A DNA stretch of 8,333 nt, from assembly GCA_017353855.1 (NCBI GenBank), contig JAFMSA010000151.1, positions 1 to 8,333 of the forward strand, read 5' to 3'. Made by a program: the position numbers and the translations under genes. Under the pieces are notes generated by a model, which ran no database searches, was not told the origin of the DNA, and worked only from the letters and a program-made list of their open reading frames with translations. Of this stretch, positions 1-6,204 are shown one piece after another (the stretch's first letter is position 1; each line of letters begins with the position of its first letter). Source of the stretch: Alphaproteobacteria bacterium. Lineage in GTDB: Bacteria > Pseudomonadota > Alphaproteobacteria > ATCC43930 > CGMCC-115725.

Positions 1-244
1 AGGCGAAGCTGGCCTGATACATGTCACTCGGATGGCCGGCCTCGGATTTCGAAGGCCTCGGCAACCGCGCTCTCGCGGCTGGATATCGTATAATCCTGAT
101 CAACCCGGAGGCTTCGGCAATAGCACGGGTCGCACGCCCGCCGGGAGATCCTCCGGGGCGCCGAAGGCCAATCCCCCAGTCGCTTCTGCCGGCGGAAGCA
201 TTCTTAAGCATGCTTTCCGATGCGTCCCGCACAACAACTGAACC

Positions 245-1010
245 TCCGTCGCTAGCCCGACTAAGTCGGTCAGCCGGCGGCGTGGCGCTTCGACAAAGCT
301 CTTGACCGGCTGCCGGCCGAGGTCGCGCAGTCGGAACTGGCCGCCGACGAAGCGGTGGGTGACGCCGGCGAGGACGATCTGCCCGGGTTCCACAAAGCCT
401 GCAGGCGGGCCGTGAGGTTGGGGGTCTCACCAACTACCACCGGTTCCGGCGGCGAGCCCTCGCCGACCAGATCACCGATGCGACAAGCCCGGTGGCGATG
501 CCAATGGGGACGGCGAGCGGTCCCGTTCCACGGGTTTCCAGGCTCGCCACCGCCACGGCTATTTCCAGTCCGGCCCGCACCCGCTCGCTCGGTGTCGTCC
601 TAATGCGGCCCGCGGAGAGTCGAAATAGGCCAGCACCCCATCGCCCATGAATCTGGCCCGCGCTCTGCTACCTAAACGCGAATCTCCTCGCGCAATTCCA
701 CGGGCACGAAGCGCGTCGACAAGCTGTCGAGCCGACGAGATCGCAGAACATCACCGTCAGTTGCCGCCGCTCGGCGGCGCCTTGCGGCTTCGCACCAGTC
801 GATGCGGAGGGCGCCGCCAATGTCTCGGCGGCGGTCAAACCGGAGATGACTCTGAGGCGCTTGCGGTGTCGAAGCCGCTCGCCGAGCTTCTCGAGATCGC
901 CTCCGTTAGCTCTGGGTTGGCTCTGGTACGATATCGCCGCCGATTTCACTCGCTCGAAAGAGCGCCTCGTTACTGTCCGGGGTCGAGATTTCTCAGCCAA
1001 CCTCCGACAT
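245..1010 (-). pseudogene. SAM-domain class III adenylate/guanylate cyclase, frameshifted remnant
   Basis: Remnant of a class III nucleotide cyclase, the family that makes cAMP or cGMP from ATP or GTP. Reading from ATG at 1010, the minus strand starts MSEVG and soon needs frame changes. Joined frames give a SAM-like N-terminal domain ending GGDLEKLGERLRHRKRL (about 850-910), a linker, then AERRQLTVMFCDLVGST (about 725-775), which carries the first metal-binding Asp. MGDGVLAYFDSPRA (about 605-650) carries the second metal-site Asp. The end of the catalytic domain reads EPGQIVLAGVTHRFVGG and FRLRDLGRQPVKSF (about 285-390). At least four frame changes and several stops are needed. About 25 residues that normally separate the two metal motifs appear to be missing. 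Full-length relatives often continue into an AAA/TPR region; I cannot follow homology below about 245, and 1-244 shows nothing recognisable. Family identity is firm; it cannot be functional as written. Confidence 0.85.
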
Positions 1011-1232
1011 CCCTGACCGCACTCCACGGGCCCGAACGATCATCCTTCGGTTGAAAGCGCTGTCCAGGGGCGAGCTGGTAAAGAACTGGGCCGAGCCATC
1101 ACGACACAACGGCACTCCCACAGTTTTGGGGCATGACGATCCGCTCCCAGGCCCAAGGCTGAACGGCCGGTGTCGAATTCGAAAGCGGCCCGTCGCTGCC
1201 GAGATTAAGGAAGATACCTTTGAGGCTATTCT

Positions 1233-1885
1233 ATGCCTGTCGCCGATCCCCCGTTTCGCGGTCGGAACGAGGATCTGCTGAGCGCGCCGCTCGATCGGGT
1301 GAACCGAGCCGCACTTTTCGGCGGCACGACGACGCTCCTCGATTTCGTCGATTGTCCTCCGGAGATCGCGCTGCAGCAATCAATCGAGGCGCCCCGCAAG
1401 GACCGGGTCAACTCTTGTTATTGCGATTATGGCTTGCACCTGCTGGTGCGCGGCAAGCCGCCCTTGGCACATCCCGACGCGTTTCGCGAGGCGATCCGGG
1501 CGGGCTACGCCTCGATCAAGATATTCACGACGATTATCCGGCCGAACGCCGGGGAAGCATGATCGAGTTTGGCAACATCTGGAGGTTTTACGAGTTGTAG
1601 CCAAGGCCGTCGGGATTGCGGCGATCCATGCCGAAGACAACGACATCGTCATGCACGTGCATGAAAAGCAGATCCGCGAGGACCGCGCCTTCGAGAAGAT
1701 GGCTGAGGTGCACAGCACGCTCTCGGAGGACTTGTCGTCCAATCGGGTCATCCGCTTTGCCAAGAAACGTCGAAGGGGTGGCGTGGTGCGCGTGTCTGCA
1801 GCGAGCGGGGGTCGCCGCGATCGCCACGTCACGCGGCTTTCCGATTTACGGCGAAACCCTGCACTAGTACCTGCCCTATACAGCC
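1233..1885 (+). pseudogene. Dihydropyrimidinase/D-hydantoinase family amidohydrolase, truncated and frameshifted
   Basis: Eroded cyclic amidohydrolase; the intact family opens dihydropyrimidine or hydantoin rings using a binuclear metal centre. The first frame reads ALFGGTTTLLDFVDCPPE and NSCYCDYGLHLLVRG, then GYASIKIFTT, matching the family's central barrel. It stops at 1560-1562. Within about 40 bases homology passes through a second frame (GSMIEFGNIW) into a third (EVLRVVAKAVGIAAIHAED). HAED contains a His expected to be a metal ligand. EDNDIVMHVHEKQIREDRA and EVHSTLSEDLSSNRVIR follow. Near 1755 the frame changes again to end in GVAAIATSRGFPIYGETLH. A TAG at 1865-1867 stands where relatives usually have a Gln codon (H-Q-Y-L), probably a single C-to-T change. 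The N-terminal part with the first HxH metal motif is absent, and the C-terminal half is replaced by an aldehyde dehydrogenase tail. Original substrate is unknown. Confidence 0.85.
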
Positions 1886-2051
1886 AGCCGCATCCGGTCC
1901 AGGACAGTGTTGATCAATCGTCACAACGTTTCGACGCCTCATTGCCGTTTGGCGGATACAAGCAGTCCGGCTGGGGCCGCGAGATGGAGGAAGAGGTGTT
2001 CCACAACTATACCGAGATTTTCCCATTAAGGCGATCACCGCCGCGTTGTGA
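1886..2051 (+). pseudogene. Aldehyde dehydrogenase C-terminal fragment
   Basis: Last ~50 codons of an NAD(P)-dependent aldehyde dehydrogenase. The reading SRIRSRTVLINRHNV, then after a one-base shift at about 1930 FDASLPFGGYKQSGWGRE, is the hallmark C-terminal segment of the family (usual form R-x-G-T-V-W-I-N, then P-F-G-G-x-K-x-S-G). It continues EEEVFHNYTEI, and after another frame change KAITAAL followed by TGA at 2049-2051, a natural-looking family end. The catalytic Cys and Glu and the whole NAD-binding domain are missing. It joins in frame to the preceding hydantoinase remnant, so it is what is left after a deletion that removed the end of one gene and most of the next. An ALDH beside a hydantoinase fits a catabolic cluster; the actual pathway is unknown. 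Confidence 0.85.
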
Positions 2052-2131
2052 ACGTAAGAGACGACGGACGGCGTAGTGTCATCATCTGTTGTCGCTAGAC
2101 GCGGGATGCTCTTTCCTGTCATCCTATCGCG

Positions 2132-2590
2132 ATGTCAGAATCCGAAACCCAACTCCGTCAAGGCGAAATCGCGGTGACGCTGCCTGCGCATAGCGACGCC
2201 GGCATCTATTTCATCGGCACGATCTATACCCCTTGGCGCACCCGCAAGGAGTGTCCGAAGCGCGGCAGCCCTGATGGTCCGATCTGCTCAATCGTCGTTG
2301 ACGAGCGTTGGCGGGAAGCATTGGCCGATCTCGCCGCTTACAAGCACATTCAGGTCCTCTATTGGATGCATCATGCGCGGCGCGATCTGGTATTGCAGAC
2401 GCCATTCAGCTCGATGCTGACCACCGGCACCTTTGCTCTGCGATCACCAGTGCGCCCGAACCCGATCGCTTCCTCGATTGTGCAGTTAATCGCAATCGAC
2501 GGTATGACGCTTCAAGTGCGGGGGCTCGACTGCGTCGACGGCACGCCGCTGCTCGATTTGAAGCCCGAAAGAGGCGCCGTGCCTGACTAG
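2132..2590 (+). CDS. trmO: TrmO-type tRNA (adenine37-N6)-methyltransferase (TsaA/UPF0066 family)
   Basis: Intact 152-residue protein of the TsaA/YaeB/TrmO family. The characterised member uses S-adenosylmethionine to methylate N6 of threonylcarbamoyl-adenosine at position 37 of certain tRNAs, fine-tuning decoding in the cytoplasm. Visible signatures are IGTIYTPW (28-35), the segment IQVLYWMHHARRD (73-85), the family core GTFALRSPVRPNPIASS (99-115), and LDCVDGTPLLDLKP (132-145) near the end. The length is normal for the short alphaproteobacterial form, which lacks the C-terminal extension of the E. coli protein. Residues 91-98 (PFSSMLTT) look unlike the usual basic loop before GTFALR, so a pair of compensating indels is possible. 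ATG at 2132 is the only good N-terminal start; its Shine-Dalgarno sequence is weak. It stands alone between pseudogenes, so operon context gives no clue to why it is retained. Methyl-acceptor specificity is inferred from family only. Confidence 0.88.
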   Translation: MSESETQLRQGEIAVTLPAHSDAGIYFIGTIYTPWRTRKECPKRGSPDGPICSIVVDERWREALADLAAYKHIQVLYWMHHARRDLVLQTPFSSMLTTGTFALRSPVRPNPIASSIVQLIAIDGMTLQVRGLDCVDGTPLLDLKPERGAVPD

Positions 2591-2621
2591 TGAGCCGCCA
2601 ATCAGGTCCGTGTCGCTGCCA

Positions 2622-2764
2622 CTAGCACGGGGGTGGGCGATAAAGTTCGGGGAACGAGCGCTTCTCGATCTTCGGTAAATCGTTGACGACGATGTAAGGA
2701 TATCGGGGTTACGCGGCAGGGAATCTTGATGATAGTCCTTCGGCCAGGTCGAAACTCTGGCCAC
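2622..2764 (-). pseudogene. Possible unrecognised coding remnant, C-terminal end
   Basis: On the minus strand two adjacent frames read as one protein-like sentence: MARVSTWPKDYHQDSLP with RNPDI, then after a one-base shift near 2695 PYIVVNDLPKIEK and SFPELYRPPPC before a TAG at 2622-2624. The composition is more protein-like than the alternative frames, and the shift resembles the frameshifts in neighbouring pseudogenes. I do not recognise a family, and short runs like this can arise by chance. Treat as a weak hint of another decayed gene downstream of, and convergent with, trmO. Confidence 0.22.
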
Positions 2765-2817
2765 CGTTCTGGCTTGCAGATGGATGGGCTGACCGCGGGC
2801 AACGCCAACGCTCGGCG

Positions 2818-3016
2818 CTACTGGCCCCTAATCAGACCAATGGCTTTGGCAACGGCTGGTTGGTCACATTCACTTACCTGCAGAACTTCGACTGCGCCGA
2901 CCAGCCGACGATGGATCTGGACTTCAACGGCATCAACACGCAATCGGACTCCAATGAGATCCAGACGCCGGTTTGCGAGGTCGTCACCGAACCCACCCAA
3001 GACCCGACCGGCGGTG
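2818..3016 (+). pseudogene. Fragment of an unidentified, probably secreted protein
   Basis: One plus-strand frame reads LLAPNQTNGFGNGW, then LVTFTYLQNFDCADQP, TMDLDFNGINTQSD and PVCEVVTEPTQDPTGGD. Asn, Thr and Asp are abundant, with two Cys and little Arg. This contrasts with the Arg-rich shadow frames and suggests a real extracytoplasmic protein. I have a vague impression of similar secreted hypothetical proteins in rhizobia but cannot name a family. There is no usable start: upstream in this frame the sequence turns into unlikely text, while another frame holds a short LTAGNANA segment that could be the end of a signal peptide shifted out of frame. Downstream of about 3016 the frame loses this character and stops at 3063. 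Most likely an internal fragment of a decayed gene. Confidence 0.45.
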
Positions 3017-3132
3017 ACCGGCTGGCCGCTCTTGATCGGCGGTGTCATCAGGGACGTATATGACATATTGCTGCTGGTCAAAATTAGGAAGGGTGCGCCC
3101 GCCCAAGGAAGCCCGGGGCGACAATGACTTCA

Positions 3133-3666
3133 TCAAAGCAAACCGAAGCCGCCGAGCGCGGCGCCGGCGAGCAGCATCCACATCGGATTGAGCCTCGTTA
3201 AGAGCATGACCCCGGCGGCGGTGATCGTGACGGCAACAGCTCGCCAGCTCGTGTCTGCCGCACGCGCCATAACGACGCCGCCGGCGATTACGAGTCCCAT
3301 GACCACCGGCACCAGGCCATGGCGGACGATGCACTGCCACGGGGCGTCGCGGAACCGGTCCCAGACCCGGTAGGCAGCGAAGTACATCGCGGAAGGCGGG
3401 CCGAAAGTGGCGAAGGCGCTTACCACAGCCCCCGGAAACCCCCACACCTTCCACCCAACAAAACTCATCATCAGGATCATGTTCGGCCCGGGGATCGACT
3501 GCGCGATGGCAAAAACATCAGCGAAATCCTGATTGGACATCCACCCATGGGTGCCCACCACGAAGTTGCGGACATCCGGCAGGACGGTCGGGAAGCCGCC
3601 AAAGCTGATCGACGATACGAGGGCAAGGTGCGCGGTCAGCGCAAGAGGAGCGGACGGGTAGGTCAT
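3133..3666 (-). CDS. chrA: Chromate transporter, short-chain ChrA, C-terminal-type half
   Basis: Intact 177-residue membrane protein of the CHR family, which exports chromate from the cytoplasm. It corresponds to the second of the two homologous halves found in long-chain ChrA. Signatures are SFGGFPTVLPDV (21-32), the FADVFAIAQSIPGPN block (48-62), and several hydrophobic stretches predicted to span the membrane, including WGFPGAVVSAFATFGPP, VPVVMGLVIAGGVVMA and AVTITAAGVMLL. The start is the ATG at 3666, whose ATGA overlaps the TGA of the preceding half by 4 bases; an open frame extends further upstream but has no family similarity. The overlap implies translational coupling and equal amounts of both halves, consistent with a heterodimer. 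The protein ends at LGGFGLL, a normal family end. The chromate assignment is from the family; other oxyanions are conceivable. Confidence 0.88.
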   Translation of the reverse strand: MTYPSAPLALTAHLALVSSISFGGFPTVLPDVRNFVVGTHGWMSNQDFADVFAIAQSIPGPNMILMMSFVGWKVWGFPGAVVSAFATFGPPSAMYFAAYRVWDRFRDAPWQCIVRHGLVPVVMGLVIAGGVVMARAADTSWRAVAVTITAAGVMLLTRLNPMWMLLAGAALGGFGLL

Positions 3667-4241
3667 CGCGTTTTCGCTGCTCCAATTCCGGCAATAACAA
3701 TGCCGAGTGGTACCAAGCCGACTAAGACGACGAGAAGTGGTAGTTTCGCAAACGTGATCAGAGCAAAGGCGAGGCCCGCGAACAGTAAGGCTGCTGGGCG
3801 GCGCCGGTGCGGCAGAAGCAGCCTTGTGCCAGTCGCTATCAGCATCCCGGCAGCCGCCGCGGCAATCCCACCGAGGATGTTTCTGAGGACCGGCAGATGG
3901 GTATATTCGAGGCATAGCAGGCCAAGAGCGAAGCCGAGCGACCACGGGATCAGGAGGAAGCCGGCCAGGGCTGCTACGCTGCCGATCGCCCCCCGCAAAT
4001 TCGCTCCGACGCAGACCGCGATCCCGACAATGTTTGGTCCAGGCATGAACTGGCAAAGGCTGACGATGTCGGCAAATTCCCGGTCGCTGATCCAGCGGCG
4101 GGTCTCGACCGCGATGCGCCGCGTCCAGACAAGCCCGCTACCGCCGCCGACCCCGCAGACTGAGACGATCAGGAACCCGGTGAACAAGGCGGTGAGGGAA
4201 ACCGGCTGCGCCACCTCCTGCCGTTGCGCCATTTCAGTCAT
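3663..4241 (-). CDS. chrA: Chromate transporter, short-chain ChrA, N-terminal-type half
   Basis: Intact 192-residue CHR-family membrane protein, the partner of the following half. Seen in the sequence: VCGVGGGSGLVWTRR (28-42) in the position of the family's G-F-G-G motif, WISDREFADIVSLCQFMPGPN (50-70) with the conserved P-G-P-N, then hydrophobic segments such as AIGSVAALAGFLLIPWSLGF, ILGGIAAAAAGMLIA and LPLLVVLVGLVPLGIVIAG. ATG at 4241 is chosen because GAGGAA lies 6 bases upstream; a GTG at 4277 in the same frame would add 12 residues but overlaps the end of the upstream EamA remnant, and ATG at 4232 has no better site. Gene order N-half then C-half with a 4-base overlap is the usual two-gene CHR arrangement. 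No regulator of the ChrB type is recognisable nearby. Confidence 0.88.
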   Translation of the reverse strand: MTEMAQRQEVAQPVSLTALFTGFLIVSVCGVGGGSGLVWTRRIAVETRRWISDREFADIVSLCQFMPGPNIVGIAVCVGANLRGAIGSVAALAGFLLIPWSLGFALGLLCLEYTHLPVLRNILGGIAAAAAGMLIATGTRLLLPHRRRPAALLFAGLAFALITFAKLPLLVVLVGLVPLGIVIAGIGAAKTR

Positions 4242-4247
4242 CCACGG

Positions 4248-4253
4248 TTCCTC
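4248..4253 (-). promoter_or_regulatory. Ribosome binding site of the chrA N-half gene
   Basis: GAGGAA on the minus strand lies 6 bases before ATG at 4241. It decides that start over the in-frame GTG at 4277 and the ATG at 4232. Confidence 0.6.
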
Positions 4254-4273
4254 GGGTAGGGCGTTCCACCCGT

Positions 4274-4841
4274 TCACGCGTGCCCATGACGGTGATGCAG
4301 GTCCGGGTAATGCGGATGCTTGTGCATAACCCGCGGGTGCCGATGCCAGTGGCTATGGGGCTCTCCAGCTGGATCGGCTGCCGTATGGTCGTGCTGGTGA
4401 ACATGTCGTTCAGGTCCCGGTGTTCGTTGCAGCTCGAGCGACTCGTGCAAGTGCTCGTGGTCATGCGCCTCGGCTAGATGCAGATACACGCCGATCCCCA
4501 TAAGCCTGCCGCGCCGGTGAAAATAAGGGTTGGCGTCTCGGCGAACAGCGGCAATGTAAGGGCTGCGCCAATGAAAAGAGCCGTCGAGAAGTAGGCGCCG
4601 GTGCGCGCGGCTCCCAGGTGGCGCAGGCCGAGCACAAACAGCACCCGGCTGTCGCCGTAGCCGAAAAACCCGACCCCGGCGGCGGCGAGCGTTGTTAGTC
4701 CGGCAACACCGCACCACGGCCGAGCGCCAGTGCAAAATTTACCGTACCGGCGGCCAATCTCTTGATCATCGCAATCTGTAGCGGATCGGCGGCGCTGAGT
4801 TTAGGGGTGAGATTGTTGTCAATGCCCCATGACAGGCTGGC
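4274..4841 (-). pseudogene. EamA/DMT-family exporter with histidine-rich tail, frameshifted and N-terminally truncated
   Basis: Remnant of a drug/metabolite-type exporter of the EamA family. Three minus-strand frames carry consecutive pieces. About 4695-4841 reads SLSWGIDNNLTPKLSAADP and PLQIAMIKRLAAGTV, ending at a stop after GAVLPD. About 4500-4700 reads AGVGFFGYGDSRVLFVLGL, RHLGAARTGAYFSTA and FIGAALTLPLFAETPTL. About 4274-4500 reads LMGIGVYLHLAEAHDHEHL followed by a tail dense in His (HVHQHDH, EPHSHWHRH, HKHPHYPDLHHRHGH). Part of the tail, LELQRTPGPE, looks out of frame, suggesting two compensating indels. The first half of the protein (the first EamA repeat) is missing. The tail resembles metal-binding His tails on some rhizobial EamA proteins; metal binding is inference. 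It ends 33 bases before the chosen chrA start on the same strand, so it may once have been co-transcribed with the chromate transporter. Confidence 0.82.
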
Positions 4842-5360
4842 TGAGTTCTTCATACACGCAGCCCGTCGAGGACCTTGGACCGCCACGTACAGCATCTCGA
4901 AGGATCCATTTGGTGTGTCGATCCCGCAAGCCGACGGCAAAACGCTGCGAATTCAACCAGCCACGGCTCCACTCTTGCAGCCGGACCGGCGTTCGGCAAC
5001 ATGCGCGGCGACCAGCCAGCCTCAGCGCGGATATATATGGGTCGTGATCTCGACCAGGATGTAGTAGGCGGGACGCGCCATTTTTGGAAATCAGCGTGAG
5101 CGAAACCTTGGCCGAGCTCGGCACAGGCTGCCGCCAAGCCATCGCCCACAATGACATCAAACAAGCCTCGGAACACTCGGCGGCGTGGGCCCAGATGAGG
5201 GTGGAAACGGGGCTTCTAACAATCGTATGCCTCACAATGCAATGATGACGGGACTGGGATTGCCAGAACGAAACCCGCCACGAGATTGATCAGGTCCCGC
5301 TGCGCTACGGTTGGGCTGGCCAGAAACCATGGAGGTCGAGAAGATTACTGCGGCGGCGGC
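4842..5360. other. 519-base stretch without a recognisable gene
   Basis: No frame here gives a protein I recognise. Several overlapping open frames exist on the minus strand but are Arg/Ser/Pro-rich and change character along their length. The most protein-like text is a minus-strand reading KMARPAYYILVEITTHIYPR near 5030-5090, ended by a stop; it is isolated and too short to assign. Given the decay on the left, this is probably eroded coding sequence, possibly including whatever replaced the N-terminal half of the EamA gene. Confidence 0.4.
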
Positions 5361-5561
5361 TCACGCCTCCTGCACGCCGGTGCCAAGGAAGCGGGCAGGC
5401 CCGGCCACGCCCTTCTCGATGACTGCAACGCTCCACTCGCGCGGCCTGCCCTTCTTTGTTTCGGTGGCGGCCATTTCCTTGGCCTGCCTGGCGTCCTCGG
5501 CGATCACCGTGGCGTAAAAAATCTCTTCACCCGAGATCATATTGCAGCTGAACTTGTCCAT
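5361..5561 (-). CDS. Small conserved-looking hypothetical protein, 66 residues
   Basis: A short but well-formed gene: ATG at 5561 is preceded by AAGGAG at an ideal 6-base spacing, and the 66-codon frame ends with TGA at 5361-5363. The product starts MDKFSCNMISGEEIFYATV and continues EDARQAKEMAATETKKGRP, REWSVAVIEKGV, ending GTGVQEA. It has a mixed, soluble composition, no signal peptide and no membrane segment. The order strand, Glu/Ala/Lys-rich helix, strand suggests a compact alpha/beta fold. I believe similar small proteins occur in rhizobia but cannot assign a family or function. The frame could extend upstream to 5618, but the added N-terminus is Arg/Pro-rich and lies before the ribosome binding site. 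There is no co-directional gene close by, so it is probably transcribed alone. Confidence 0.75.
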   Translation of the reverse strand: MDKFSCNMISGEEIFYATVIAEDARQAKEMAATETKKGRPREWSVAVIEKGVAGPARFLGTGVQEA

Positions 5562-5567
5562 CTTGGT

Positions 5568-5573
5568 CTCCTT
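5568..5573 (-). promoter_or_regulatory. Ribosome binding site of the 66-codon gene
   Basis: AAGGAG on the minus strand, 6 bases (ACCAAG) before ATG at 5561. It is the strongest Shine-Dalgarno sequence seen in the window and decides the start of the small gene. Confidence 0.75.
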
Positions 5574-5632
5574 ACCGGCGCAGCGAGGTGGGCTGCGTCG
5601 GTACGATAGTCGAGGCATGCCGGAGTTTTAAA

Positions 5633-5650
5633 GCCCGCGCCTATGCGGGC
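5633..5650 (-). terminator. GC-rich hairpin, possible terminator reading leftward
   Basis: GCCCGC and GCGGGC form a perfect 6-bp stem around a 6-base loop. On the minus strand the stem is followed by TTTAAAA, a weak T-tract; on the plus strand it is followed by AAAGGG, so only leftward termination is plausible. It lies about 70 bases upstream of the 66-codon gene, so it could end a lost upstream transcript or sit in that gene's leader. The stem is short and the T-tract imperfect. Confidence 0.35.
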
Positions 5651-6056
5651 AAAGGGCTCCGCCGCCGACCCGGGTGACTCTACTGCCCGACATCCTGGTG
5701 ATGGGAAACCGCTTATGCGCAGGAGGATTCGGTGGCCCTAAATGTAGTTACGCGCCAGTTAGTCAAGCTTGTACACGCCTTTATAGAGCTCTGATTCGTG
5801 ATTCAACATTGGTGTGAGGTTTTCGTCGGAATAGTGAGCTATGGTGATTTCGCGCAACACCACGGCGCCGAAAAGACGCTCTCGCTCTGGCTTTTGCGAA
5901 CGACGCGTCAAGGACCAATCCGTTAGTCAGGATCGTATGGCGCCGGCGGTTTACGACCGATGCGGCGTCTACTTCCCGCATGTCCCCGGCCCGTTCGCGC
6001 GGAGGCCCCCGATGATCGATTCGCCCTCGGCTCAGCTTCGTTTCAGGTTTCCAGCC
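5651..6056. other. 406-base stretch without a recognisable gene
   Basis: Open frames exist on both strands (plus 5841-6110, minus 5781-6155) but neither gives a recognisable protein, and both are rich in Arg, Ser and Pro as expected for chance frames in GC-rich DNA. Positions about 5740-5840 are more AT-rich than their surroundings and may hold promoter sequence, but I see no convincing -35/-10 pair. Confidence 0.4.
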
Positions 6057-6110
6057 ATGCCGCGGCTCGACCTGACCGACGAGGAGCGCGACGAGCTGCT
6101 CCAGCCGTGA
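6057..6110 (+). pseudogene. N-terminal stub of a small hypothetical protein
   Basis: ATG at 6057 opens a 17-residue frame, MPRLDLTDEERDELLQP, ending at TGA 6108-6110. This start resembles small uncharacterised rhizobial proteins that begin MPRL-LTDEER and run on for 60 or more residues in an Arg/Leu-rich helix. Here the frame stops just where that helix should continue, and no other frame resumes it convincingly. The likeliest reading is a truncated copy. The family impression is from memory and the segment is short. The in-frame extension upstream to 5841 has no such similarity. Confidence 0.35.
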
Positions 6111-6204
6111 CGATTTCCATGATAAGTGGAACGACACGATCTCACCGGTGCTCACCGTATCCTACAATGCTAGTAGGTTCCGTAACTGGCTTCGAGGTTG
6201 AGGG

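Noticed and set aside
993..1379. Long minus-strand open frame of 128 codons overlapping the start of the cyclase remnant and the hydantoinase remnant
   Set aside because: Only its last few codons (MSEVG) belong to the cyclase remnant; the rest is a chance frame opposite the hydantoinase text.
3667..4056. Upstream extension of the chrA C-half frame
   Set aside because: It overlaps the N-half gene in another frame and has no transporter similarity; the ATGA overlap at 3663-3666 defines the start.
4850..5235. Overlapping minus-strand frames, including a YYILVEI string near 5060 that faintly recalls FAD-linked oxidase C-terminal domains
   Set aside because: The match is limited to a few residues, flanking residues do not follow the family, and stops interrupt it. 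Not enough for a call.
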